From: Nocardioides terrigena
GTDB lineage: Bacteria; Actinomycetota; Actinomycetes; Propionibacteriales; Nocardioidaceae
NCBI RefSeq assembly: GCF_003047265.1
Contig: NZ_PZYY01000001.1
Span: 496,001 to 560,000, forward strand
Length of the DNA stretch: 64,000 bases
Reading direction: 5' to 3'
Positions 51,317 to 58,995 of this stretch are shown here, piece by piece (position 1 is the stretch's first letter; each line of letters starts with the position of its first letter). The notes below the pieces were generated by a model. The model was not told where the DNA came from. It worked only from the letters and a program-made list of their open reading frames with translations, and searched no databases. The translations under genes and the position numbers were made by a program.

Positions 51317-51461
51317 CCACAGGGACCGGGTGTTGACCTCACAGCCAGAGGCTACTTGTCCACAGGAATCACCGGCTGGTCCACAGGCGTTGACACCCCA
51401 TGAGGGGTGTCTGCAGCGCGCCCCGACGACCGACCGGACGAGCGAGGGGGGAGGCCCGCAC

Positions 51462-52034
51462 ATGCACTGTCCTTACTGCCGCAACACCGACACCCGTGTG
51501 CTCGACTCCCGCGTCGCCGACGACGGCAGCTCGATCCGCCGCCGTCGCACCTGCAACGACTGCGCCAAGCGGTTCACGACCGTCGAGCAGATGCAGCTGA
51601 CCGTCCTCAAGCGCTCCGGCGCGACCGAGCCGTTCACGCGGGACAAGGCGATCGCCGGCGTCCGCAAGGCGTGCAAGGGCCGCCCGGTCACCGAGGACCA
51701 GCTCGCCTGCCTGGGCCAGGCCGTCGAGGACGCCCTGCGCCTCAGCGGTCAGGCCGAGATCCCGGCCCACGAGGTCGGCCTCGCGATCCTGAGCCCGCTG
51801 CGCGAGCTCGACGAGGTGGCCTACCTCCGCTTCGCCAGCGTCTACCGCGCCTTCCAGAGCGCCGACGACTTCGAGGACGAGATCTCCCTTCTCCGAGCGG
51901 AGCGAGAAGAAGGAAGTCCGGTGGTTGAGGTGCTCGACGCGTCAGCGGCGAGCCTCGAAACCCTCCGTGCTGAGCGCCTCGTCCCCGACGAGGTCGCCCC
52001 GGACGAGGCGGCACATCCAGCCCCCACGGGCTGA
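51462..52034 (+). CDS. nrdR: Transcriptional repressor NrdR, with long C-terminal tail
   Basis: 190 residues, about 40 longer than usual. The zinc ribbon (CPYC near residue 3 and CNDC near 31) and the ATP-cone domain ([20 protein letters not shown] onward, with [12 protein letters not shown]) are complete. After [16 protein letters not shown] comes an additional acidic tail whose DNA matches a palindromic repeat (see 51888-51962). ATG at 51462 follows a GGGGGGAGG site. It represses ribonucleotide reductase genes via NrdR boxes. Confidence 0.92.
   Translation: MHCPYCRNTDTRVLDSRVADDGSSIRRRRTCNDCAKRFTTVEQMQLTVLKRSGATEPFTRDKAIAGVRKACKGRPVTEDQLACLGQAVEDALRLSGQAEIPAHEVGLAILSPLRELDEVAYLRFASVYRAFQSADDFEDEISLLRAEREEGSPVVEVLDASAASLETLRAERLVPDEVAPDEAAHPAPTG
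51888..51962. repeat. Palindromic repeat forming the NrdR C-terminal tail
   Basis: CTTCTC (51888-51893) pairs with GAGAAG (51904-51909). A second unit follows with GGTGGTTGAGG (51920-51930) and, 22 bases on, CCTCGAAACC (51953-51962), inverted-repeat ends of the kind common between Nocardioides-type genes. It lies wholly inside the nrdR frame and supplies much of the extra tail. Confidence 0.6.
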
Positions 52035-52042
52035 CACAGACT

Positions 52043-52076
52043 GCCCGGCACGTCGTGGGGAAGCGGCGTGCCGGGC
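52043..52076. terminator. Hairpin between nrdR and nrdJ
   Basis: A 10-bp stem GCCCGGCACG (52043-52052) with CGTGCCGGGC (52067-52076), 14-base loop. It lies 9 bp after the nrdR stop and about 70 bp before nrdJ. A partial terminator or processing site is plausible. Confidence 0.55.
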
Positions 52077-52148
52077 GTACCACTCCCAGCCGAGCAGTTC
52101 GGCTGACCACCAGAGTTGACCAAGCACGAGGGATCCAGAGGAGAACCC

Positions 52149-55019
52149 ATGACCGAGACGGTGAGCACCGGCGCCGCGTCCAAGCAGGGCAAGGGCGAGG
52201 GCCTGGCCCTCGAGCGCGTCTTCAGCACCGAGGGCACGCACCCCTACGACGCCATCACCTGGGAGCGTCGCGACGTCGTCCAGCAGAACTGGAAGACCGG
52301 CGAGACCGTCTTCGAGCAGCGCGGCGTGGAGTTCCCCGACTTCTGGTCGGTCAACGCCTCCACGATCGTCACCACCAAGTACTTCCGCGGCGCCGTCGGC
52401 TCCGACGTGCGTGAGTGGAGCCTCAAGCAGCTCATCGACCGGGTTGTGAAGACCTACACCAAGGCCGGCATCGACCACGGCTACTTCAAGACCGACGGCG
52501 ACGCCGAGATCTTCGAGCACGAGCTGACCTGGCTGCTGGTCAACCAGTACTTCTCCTTCAACTCTCCCGTGTGGTTCAACGTCGGTACGCCGTCGCCGCA
52601 GCAGGTCTCGGCCTGCTTCATCCTCTCGGTCGACGACTCGATGGACTCGATCCTCAACTGGTACAAGGAGGAGGGCTTCATCTTCAAGGGCGGCTCCGGT
52701 GCCGGCCTCAACCTCTCCCGCATCCGCTCCTCCAAGGAGCTGCTCTCCTCCGGTGGTACGGCGTCCGGACCGGTCTCTTTCATGCGCGGCGCCGACGCGT
52801 CCGCGGGCACCATCAAGTCGGGCGGCGCCACGCGTCGTGCGGCCAAGATGGTCGTCCTCGACGTCGACCACCCGGACATCGAGGAGTTCGTGATGACCAA
52901 GGCGCGCGAGGAGGACAAGATCCGCGCCCTGCGTGACGCCGGCTTCGACATGGACCTCGGTGGCGCCGACATCACCTCCGTCCAGTACCAGAACGCCAAC
53001 AACTCGGTCCGCGTCAGCGATGAGTTCATGCGCGCGGTCGAGGAGGGCACCGAGTTCGGGCTGCGCTCGCGCGGCACCGGCGAGGTCATCGAGACCGTCG
53101 ACGCCCGCGACCTGTTCCGCAAGATCAGCGTCGCCGCGTGGGAGTGCGCCGACCCGGGCCTGCAGTACGACGACACGATCAACGACTGGCACACCAACCC
53201 CGAGACCGGCCGCATCACCGCGTCCAACCCGTGCTCGGAGTACATGTCGCTCGACAACTCGTCGTGCAACCTGGCGTCGCTCAACCTGCTCAAGTTCCTC
53301 AAGGACGACGACACCTTCGACGCCGCGCTCTTCGCCAAGGCCGTCGAGTTCATCATCACCGCGATGGACATCTCAATCTGCTTCGCGGACTTCCCGACCG
53401 AGTCGATCGGCGACACCACCCGCGACTACCGCCAGCTCGGCATCGGCTACGCCAACCTCGGCGCCCTGCTGATGGCGATGGGCCTGGGCTACGACTCCGA
53501 GGGTGGCCGCTCCATGGCCGCCGCGCTGACGTCGCTCATGACCGGTACGTCGTACAAGCGCTCGGCCGAGCTGGCCGGCATCGTCGGCCCGTACGCCGGC
53601 TACCAGCGCAACGCGACCGCCCACAAGCGGGTCATGCGCAAGCACCAGGCCGCCAACGACCAGGTGCGCGTGCTGCACACCGAGGACGGCCGCGTGCTCA
53701 AGCTCGCGACCGAGGCCTGGGCCGACGTCATCGCCACCGGCGAGGTCAACGGCTTCCGCAACGCGCAGGCCTCGGTGCTCGCGCCGACCGGCACCATCGG
53801 CTTCATGATGGACTGCGACACCACCGGCATCGAGCCCGACTTCTCCCTGGTGAAGTTCAAGAAGCTCGTCGGCGGCGGCTCCATGCAGATCGTCAACCAG
53901 ACGATCCCGCGGGCGCTGCGCAAGCTCGGCTACCAGCCCGAGCAGGTCGAGGCGATCGTCGCATACATCGGCGAGCACGGCCACGTCATCGACGCCCCGG
54001 GCCTCAAGCTCGAGCACTACGAGATCTTCGACACCGCGATGGGCGCCCGCTCGCTCAAGCCCATGGGCCACGTGCGGATGATGGCGGCGGCCCAGCCGTT
54101 CCTGTCCGGCGCGATCTCCAAGACGGTCAACCTCCCCGAGAACGCCACGGTGGAGGAGATCGAGGACGTCTACATGCAGTCCTGGAAGCTCGGCCTCAAG
54201 GCGACGGCCATTTATAGAGACAACTGCAAGGTCGGCCAGCCGCTCTCCGACGGTGGCGGCAAGGCCAAGAAGGACGCCAAGGACGCGGCCGACGCCAAGG
54301 ACGCCGCGGCGACCAAGGTCGTCGAGAAGGTCGTCTACGCCCCGACCCGCAAGCGCCTCCCCAAGTCGCGCGTCTCGCGCACGACGTCCTTCACGGTCGG
54401 CGGCGCCGAGGGCTACATGACCTCGGGTGCCCACGACGACGGCCAGCTGGGCGAGGTCTTCCTCAAGCTCGGCAAGCAGGGCTCGACCCTCGCCGGTGTG
54501 ATGGACGCGTTCTCGATCGCCGTCTCGATCGGTCTGCAGTACGGCGTCCCGCTGGAGACCTACGTCTCGAAGTTCACCAACCTGCGCTTCGAGCCCGCCG
54601 GCCTCACCGACGACCCGGACGTGCGGATGTCGCAGTCGATCATGGACTACATCTTCCGCCGCCTGGCCCTGGACTACCTGTCCTTCGAGGAGCGCTCGAT
54701 GCTCGGCATCTACTCGGCCGACGAGCGCCAGCGCCACCTCGAGACCGGCTCCTACGAGCCGATCGTCGAGGAGACCGGCTCCGCCGCCGAGCTCGTCGAG
54801 GACCACCCGGTCGTCGCCGAGGTCGTGGACGCCGAGGAGGTCGTCGAGGCTGCGGCCAAGCCGGCCCCCGCCGAGGCCAAGACCACGGCCGAGCTCTTCG
54901 AGAAGCTCACCGGCACCGCCGTCGACTCGCCGCTCTGCATGACCTGCGGCACGAAGATGCGGCCGGCTGGTTCCTGCTACGTCTGCGAGGGCTGCGGGAG
55001 CACCAGCGGCTGCAGCTGA
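52149..55019 (+). CDS. nrdJ: Adenosylcobalamin-dependent (class II) ribonucleotide reductase
   Basis: 956 residues. It makes deoxynucleotides with coenzyme B12 and needs no oxygen. FNSPVWFNVGTPSPQQVSACF holds the first redox Cys, SNPCSEYMSLDNSSCNLASLNL the active-site Cys-Glu loop, and APTGTIGFMMDCDTTGIEPD is the conserved glycine-rich segment. The C-terminus has a zinc-type CMTCGTKM and CEGCGSTSGC. ATG at 52149 follows AGAGGAGAACCC. It is controlled with nrdR by the NrdR boxes upstream. Confidence 0.94.
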   Translation: MTETVSTGAASKQGKGEGLALERVFSTEGTHPYDAITWERRDVVQQNWKTGETVFEQRGVEFPDFWSVNASTIVTTKYFRGAVGSDVREWSLKQLIDRVVKTYTKAGIDHGYFKTDGDAEIFEHELTWLLVNQYFSFNSPVWFNVGTPSPQQVSACFILSVDDSMDSILNWYKEEGFIFKGGSGAGLNLSRIRSSKELLSSGGTASGPVSFMRGADASAGTIKSGGATRRAAKMVVLDVDHPDIEEFVMTKAREEDKIRALRDAGFDMDLGGADITSVQYQNANNSVRVSDEFMRAVEEGTEFGLRSRGTGEVIETVDARDLFRKISVAAWECADPGLQYDDTINDWHTNPETGRITASNPCSEYMSLDNSSCNLASLNLLKFLKDDDTFDAALFAKAVEFIITAMDISICFADFPTESIGDTTRDYRQLGIGYANLGALLMAMGLGYDSEGGRSMAAALTSLMTGTSYKRSAELAGIVGPYAGYQRNATAHKRVMRKHQAANDQVRVLHTEDGRVLKLATEAWADVIATGEVNGFRNAQASVLAPTGTIGFMMDCDTTGIEPDFSLVKFKKLVGGGSMQIVNQTIPRALRKLGYQPEQVEAIVAYIGEHGHVIDAPGLKLEHYEIFDTAMGARSLKPMGHVRMMAAAQPFLSGAISKTVNLPENATVEEIEDVYMQSWKLGLKATAIYRDNCKVGQPLSDGGGKAKKDAKDAADAKDAAATKVVEKVVYAPTRKRLPKSRVSRTTSFTVGGAEGYMTSGAHDDGQLGEVFLKLGKQGSTLAGVMDAFSIAVSIGLQYGVPLETYVSKFTNLRFEPAGLTDDPDVRMSQSIMDYIFRRLALDYLSFEERSMLGIYSADERQRHLETGSYEPIVEETGSAAELVEDHPVVAEVVDAEEVVEAAAKPAPAEAKTTAELFEKLTGTAVDSPLCMTCGTKMRPAGSCYVCEGCGSTSGCS

Positions 55020-55129
55020 CCTGATGAGTACGTCGAGGGCGGGCCGCGTCATGCGGTCCGCCCTCGTCCTCGTCGGTGAAAGTCCAGAATCTGCTGCTGG
55101 GTATACCGATCCTGTGATGAGCTCTGATC

Positions 55130-55375
55130 ATGCTCACCAAGCAACACCTGCCGAATCTGGTCCTCGATGCTCTGCGTCAACTCGGAGGGTCGGGAACCGT
55201 CGTTGAAGTCACACGCGAGGTCTGGTTGCAGAACGAGCCGCAGCTGCGGGCGAGCGGCGACCTCTTCTACACGTGGCAGTACGACCTCCGGTGGGCGGCT
55301 CAGCATCTCAGGAACGAAGGTCAGCTCGCGCCGACCTCCCGCGGTGCGGCTTCGCGCTGGACCCTCGCCATCTAG
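55130..55375 (+). CDS. Small winged-helix-like protein at the edge of the defence island
   Basis: 81 residues. The pattern (LVLDALRQLGGSGTVVEVTR, then QYDLRWAAQHLRNEGQLAP and SRWTLAI) resembles the N-terminal winged helix of Mrr-type restriction proteins. It converges with vsr, whose stop is 13 bp away. TATACC lies about 25 bp upstream of the ATG, as a possible -10. The role could be a regulator of, or an accessory to, the neighbouring modification genes. The family call is tentative. Confidence 0.6.
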   Translation: MLTKQHLPNLVLDALRQLGGSGTVVEVTREVWLQNEPQLRASGDLFYTWQYDLRWAAQHLRNEGQLAPTSRGAASRWTLAI

Positions 55376-55388
55376 GCAGCACTGGGCG

Positions 55389-55814
55389 TCAGCTCGGCCG
55401 AACCAGCTTCTTGATGGAGGCGGCCACCTCCGTCGGGTCTTCGTGTTCCCACACGCGGACCACTTGCCAGCCCTGGTCGACGAGCAACGCAGTCGTCTCA
55501 ACGTCGCGGGCGACGTTCGCTTCGAGCTTCGTTGCCCACCAGTCGGAGTTGTTCTTGGCTGGGATCGAATGGTCGGGACAGCGATGCCAGAAGCAGCCGT
55601 CGACAAAGACGGCGACGCGCTGCTTCGGAAACGCGATGTCAATCGTTCGCCGCGCGTTGCCCGGTACCTTGACGCCCACACGGAACCGGAGACCCAAGCC
55701 GTGCAGCTCGCTGCGGAGGGCCAGTTCGGGTGCGGTGTCGCCGCGACGCTGCGTTCGCATCCTGCGGCGAACTTCCTCAGTCGCAGGGTCCGGTCGGGCG
55801 TGCTCGGTGGCCAC
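55389..55814 (-). CDS. vsr: Very short patch repair endonuclease Vsr
   Basis: 141 residues. It nicks DNA beside T:G mismatches that arise when 5-methylcytosine deaminates. The Vsr core is obvious: RRTIDIAFPKQRVAVFVDGC (with the catalytic Asp), FWHRCPDH (zinc and active-site residues), then NSDWWATKLEANVARD and VVRVWEHED. It is divergent from the C5-methyltransferase across a gap of about 160 bp, the usual pairing of a Vsr enzyme with its methylase. Confidence 0.93.
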   Translation of the reverse strand: MATEHARPDPATEEVRRRMRTQRRGDTAPELALRSELHGLGLRFRVGVKVPGNARRTIDIAFPKQRVAVFVDGCFWHRCPDHSIPAKNNSDWWATKLEANVARDVETTALLVDQGWQVVRVWEHEDPTEVAASIKKLVRPS

Positions 55815-55971
55815 TTGGTCAAACTACGACAGGGGACCAGAACGCCGCCGGTCGAAGTCGGAACAGCGCGGCACCCGTCCCGTTGTCGGTGCGTTGAGGG
55901 ATGCTGTCAATCAAGCGAACAACGGGCCGGGCCCGTTGCGAAGCCGTACGAGAACGAAGGGCGTAACGAGT

Positions 55972-57429
55972 GTGAGCATCCCCGTCATTGACGTGTTCGC
56001 CGGTCCCGGCGGCTTGAACGAAGGCTTCTCGGCCTTGCACGACCCAAACGGTGAGCAACGGTTCAGCACAGCGGTCTCCATCGAGATGGACCCCTGGGCC
56101 TGCGAGACGCTGAAGCTCAGAGCCACCTTCCGCGGCCTGCGGCGCGTGACTGGACATACACCCGCGCCTTATGTCGATCTATTGGCGGGAAGGACGAGTC
56201 TCACGGACTTCTACCGTCACCCTGACGTCGAGGGACACGCCAAGGAGGCCGACGAGGAGGTCCGGCGGATTGAGCTGGGGGAGAAGACTCGGGCGATCTC
56301 TGACTCTGTCATCGCAGAGCGGTTACGAAACGCTGGTGGCGGGGAGTGGGTGCTCATCGGAGGCCCGCCCTGCCAGGCGTACTCCCTCGCGGGGCGCTCA
56401 CGCAGGGTCGGCGATCCAAGCTTCAAGGACGATCACAAGCACGTCCTGTATCGCGAGTACCTCAACATCATCGCGAAGTTCGAGCCTGCCGTCTTCGTCA
56501 TGGAGAACGTCAAGGGGATGCTGTCGTCGCAACACGAGGGCGGGCGGATCTTCGAACGGATCAAGGCCGACCTGGAGAGTCCGCGAATGGGCCTGGACTA
56601 TGAGATTCGCTCTTTGGTCGTTCCGGTGGCGGCTGCGGACCTGCAGCCCTCTGACTTCATCATCCGGGCGGAGGAGCACGGCATTCCCCAGCGCCGCCAC
56701 AGGGTGATCATGTTGGGAGTGCGGTCGGACCTGACGTCCCGCGCATCCATGGTTCTGGGCAAGCAGGGGCAGGTTTCGGTGCGGGATGTGATCGGTGACC
56801 TGCCCGCCATTCGGTCCCGAATCAGTCCAGTCTCGAACGATTCGCCGTCCGCCTGGCACGAGTCACGCATGCTCGCAGCCGCCTTGGCCGGCGAGCGGGA
56901 GCCTCAGCGCGACGCAGTGCCTGAGCTGGGCGACAGATGGCTGCCGTATCGGTCGCGAATCAGGGGCGAGCTTGCTGAGTGGCTAGTCGATTCATCCCTG
57001 AGTGGGATCACCCTGCACGAGGCGCGACGTCACATGCCAAGCGACTTGCAGCGGTATGCGTACCTGTCGTACCTGGCCGGGAGAGGCAAGTCACCCAAGG
57101 TCATGGACCTCCCGGCCCAGCTCGCTCCCAACCATAGGAACGCATCGAGGACGGACGCTCCGTTCGCGGACAGGTTCCGGGTCCAACAGTGGGTGTCACC
57201 CAGCACTACCGTTGTTTCGCATATCGCGAAGGATGGCCACTACTACATCCATCCGGATCCTGAGCAGATGCGCAGCCTCACTGTCCGAGAAGCAGCGCGA
57301 CTGCAGACCTTTCCAGACAACTACCTGTTTGTCGGCAATCGAACGCAGCAGTATCACCAAGTTGGTAATGCAGTTCCACCGCTGCTTGCCAAGCGGATCG
57401 GTGAGGTTGTGGCCGACCTCTTGGGGTGA
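55972..57429 (+). CDS. dcm: DNA C5-cytosine methyltransferase
   Basis: 485 residues. Family motifs in order: I (VIDVFAGPGGLNEGF), IV with the catalytic Cys (GGPPCQAYSLAGRS), VI (ENVKGMLS), VIII (QRRHRVIMLGVRSD), IX (RSLTVREAARLQTFPDNY) and X (QVGNAVPPLLAKRIGE). The target-recognition region spans about residues 290-400 and is not assignable. GTG start at 55972. It is the first gene of a rightward set with a GHKL ATPase, Z1 helicase, nuclease and AIPR protein. It likely marks self DNA. Confidence 0.93.
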   Translation: MSIPVIDVFAGPGGLNEGFSALHDPNGEQRFSTAVSIEMDPWACETLKLRATFRGLRRVTGHTPAPYVDLLAGRTSLTDFYRHPDVEGHAKEADEEVRRIELGEKTRAISDSVIAERLRNAGGGEWVLIGGPPCQAYSLAGRSRRVGDPSFKDDHKHVLYREYLNIIAKFEPAVFVMENVKGMLSSQHEGGRIFERIKADLESPRMGLDYEIRSLVVPVAAADLQPSDFIIRAEEHGIPQRRHRVIMLGVRSDLTSRASMVLGKQGQVSVRDVIGDLPAIRSRISPVSNDSPSAWHESRMLAAALAGEREPQRDAVPELGDRWLPYRSRIRGELAEWLVDSSLSGITLHEARRHMPSDLQRYAYLSYLAGRGKSPKVMDLPAQLAPNHRNASRTDAPFADRFRVQQWVSPSTTVVSHIAKDGHYYIHPDPEQMRSLTVREAARLQTFPDNYLFVGNRTQQYHQVGNAVPPLLAKRIGEVVADLLG

Positions 57430-57531
57430 GTGCTGGCCCCCGGCAAAGCCATTTTCGTTAGTTTCTGGAGCGACGAGTCGATCGCGACGCTAGTCTGCAT
57501 CGTCGGTGGTCTAGTTCAGTGGGGGAAGGCT

Positions 57532-58995
57532 TTGAAGGAGATCGAGCTCGCGCCCGATCCGCATCTGTTGGAGTCGATGCGAGCGGTTGGCTACTCGTTC
57601 GAGACCGCCGTGGCCGATCTGCTGGACAACTCGATAGCGGCGCGCGCATCGCAGATCGATGTGCTCGCGTCGCCGTCGGGTCCACTCAGATTGTCCATTC
57701 TCGACGATGGTGCGGGTATGGATCGGGCGACTGCACTGAGCGCCATGCGCTTGGCCGCGAGGAGCCCCAACGAGGTGCGCAATGCCACGGACCTCGGGCG
57801 ATTCGGACTTGGCCTCAAAACAGCTTCGCTCTCGCAGTGCAGAAGGCTGACGATCGCAACACGTCGTGACGGCGTCACCACGGTTCTGCGTTGGGACCTG
57901 GAGCACGTGGTCGCATCGGGAACTTGGGCTGTCCTAGAGCTGGAGTCTGCAGAAGCAGAAGGCCTATGGGGCTGGGAGCGGTTCGATGACAGCGAGCACG
58001 GCACTTTGGTGTCGTGGGAAGACTTGGACCTTCTCGCCATGACGGAGGGATCCACTCAGGCCGACTTCGACGCCGCTTTGATGAGGGTGCGGTCACACTG
58101 CGAACTGGTTTTTCACCGATTCGCCACCGGCGACGGCTGCGCAAAAGTGCAGATCAGTTTCAACGGGAATTCAGTCGACACTTTGGACCCCTTCGTCTCG
58201 TCTTCCAAAGCGACCCAGCGTCGAGACGAGACGATTCGGGTCGACGGGGTGTCGCTTCCTGTGCAGGCATACACGCTTCCATTCATCAACAAGATGACGA
58301 TCCAGCAGAAGCGGAAGGCGATGGTCGCGGGCTCGCTGCGGGACAGCCAGGGGTTCTACATCTATAGGGGTGGCCGGCTCGTCATCTGGGGCACCTGGTT
58401 CCGTCTCAACCCCAAGTCCGAGATGGCCAAGCTCGCTCGCGTGCGGGTCGATGTGCCCAATTCGCTCGACCATCTCTGGGCGCTCGACATCAAGAAGTCG
58501 CAGGCGACGCCACCGCGCGAGATGCGGGATGCCCTCCGCACGCTCGCGGGGCAGCTGGTGGCTCCGAGTGAGCGCGTTCAGCGATTCCGCGGTCGCAAGC
58601 TCAAGGCGGACGACTCTCTTACCAGGGTCTGGGATGTGGTTGTCGAGAGGGACAAGGACTTTCGATACGAGGTGAACCGTCACCACCCCCTCCTGCGGCA
58701 CTTCTGTGAGGCACTGGATCCGGCGCAGCTGGCCCAGTTTGCTGCTCTGCTTGACGTGATGGAGCAGTCGTTTCCGGTTGTGGACGCGCACAACAGACTG
58801 AGTGACGACGGAGTCAGCATCCAGGATCGCGCTCAAGTTGAGGAGCTGGTGAAGCGCGCGGTGAGCCTGCGACCTGTCTTCCTCGACACGCATCCGGACG
58901 TGGATGACTTCATTTCCATGCTGCTGGGGATGGAGCCCTACGGCTCATCCAGCGAGTTCGAATCCACGTTGCGAAAGGTCTTGGCCGAGAGATGA
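57532..58995 (+). CDS. GHKL-type ATPase (MutL/MORC-like) of the defence cassette
   Basis: 487 residues. The Bergerat ATP fold is complete: N box (ETAVADLLDNSIAARASQID), G1 (DDGAGMD) and G2 (GRFGLGLKTASLSQ), then a transducer-like region (GFYIYRGGRLV; ARVRVDVPNSLDHLWALDIK). ATP-dependent dimerisation or DNA clamping is expected. The start could be the GTG at 57430 directly after the dcm stop. I prefer TTG at 57532, which follows GGGGGAAGG and starts near the domain. It overlaps the Z1 gene by ATGA. Known combinations of MutL-like ATPases with C5 methylases and Z1 proteins make a restriction-type role likely. Confidence 0.85.
   Translation: MKEIELAPDPHLLESMRAVGYSFETAVADLLDNSIAARASQIDVLASPSGPLRLSILDDGAGMDRATALSAMRLAARSPNEVRNATDLGRFGLGLKTASLSQCRRLTIATRRDGVTTVLRWDLEHVVASGTWAVLELESAEAEGLWGWERFDDSEHGTLVSWEDLDLLAMTEGSTQADFDAALMRVRSHCELVFHRFATGDGCAKVQISFNGNSVDTLDPFVSSSKATQRRDETIRVDGVSLPVQAYTLPFINKMTIQQKRKAMVAGSLRDSQGFYIYRGGRLVIWGTWFRLNPKSEMAKLARVRVDVPNSLDHLWALDIKKSQATPPREMRDALRTLAGQLVAPSERVQRFRGRKLKADDSLTRVWDVVVERDKDFRYEVNRHHPLLRHFCEALDPAQLAQFAALLDVMEQSFPVVDAHNRLSDDGVSIQDRAQVEELVKRAVSLRPVFLDTHPDVDDFISMLLGMEPYGSSSEFESTLRKVLAER

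Noticed and set aside
52035..52148. Cobalamin riboswitch before the B12-dependent reductase
   Set aside because: The gap is only about 114 bp and holds a simple hairpin. The B12-box and the multi-helix core cannot be found. The NrdR boxes explain control better.
55020..55130. tRNA-type attachment site at the island edge
   Set aside because: No tRNA gene, direct repeat or integrase could be seen between nrdJ and the first island gene.
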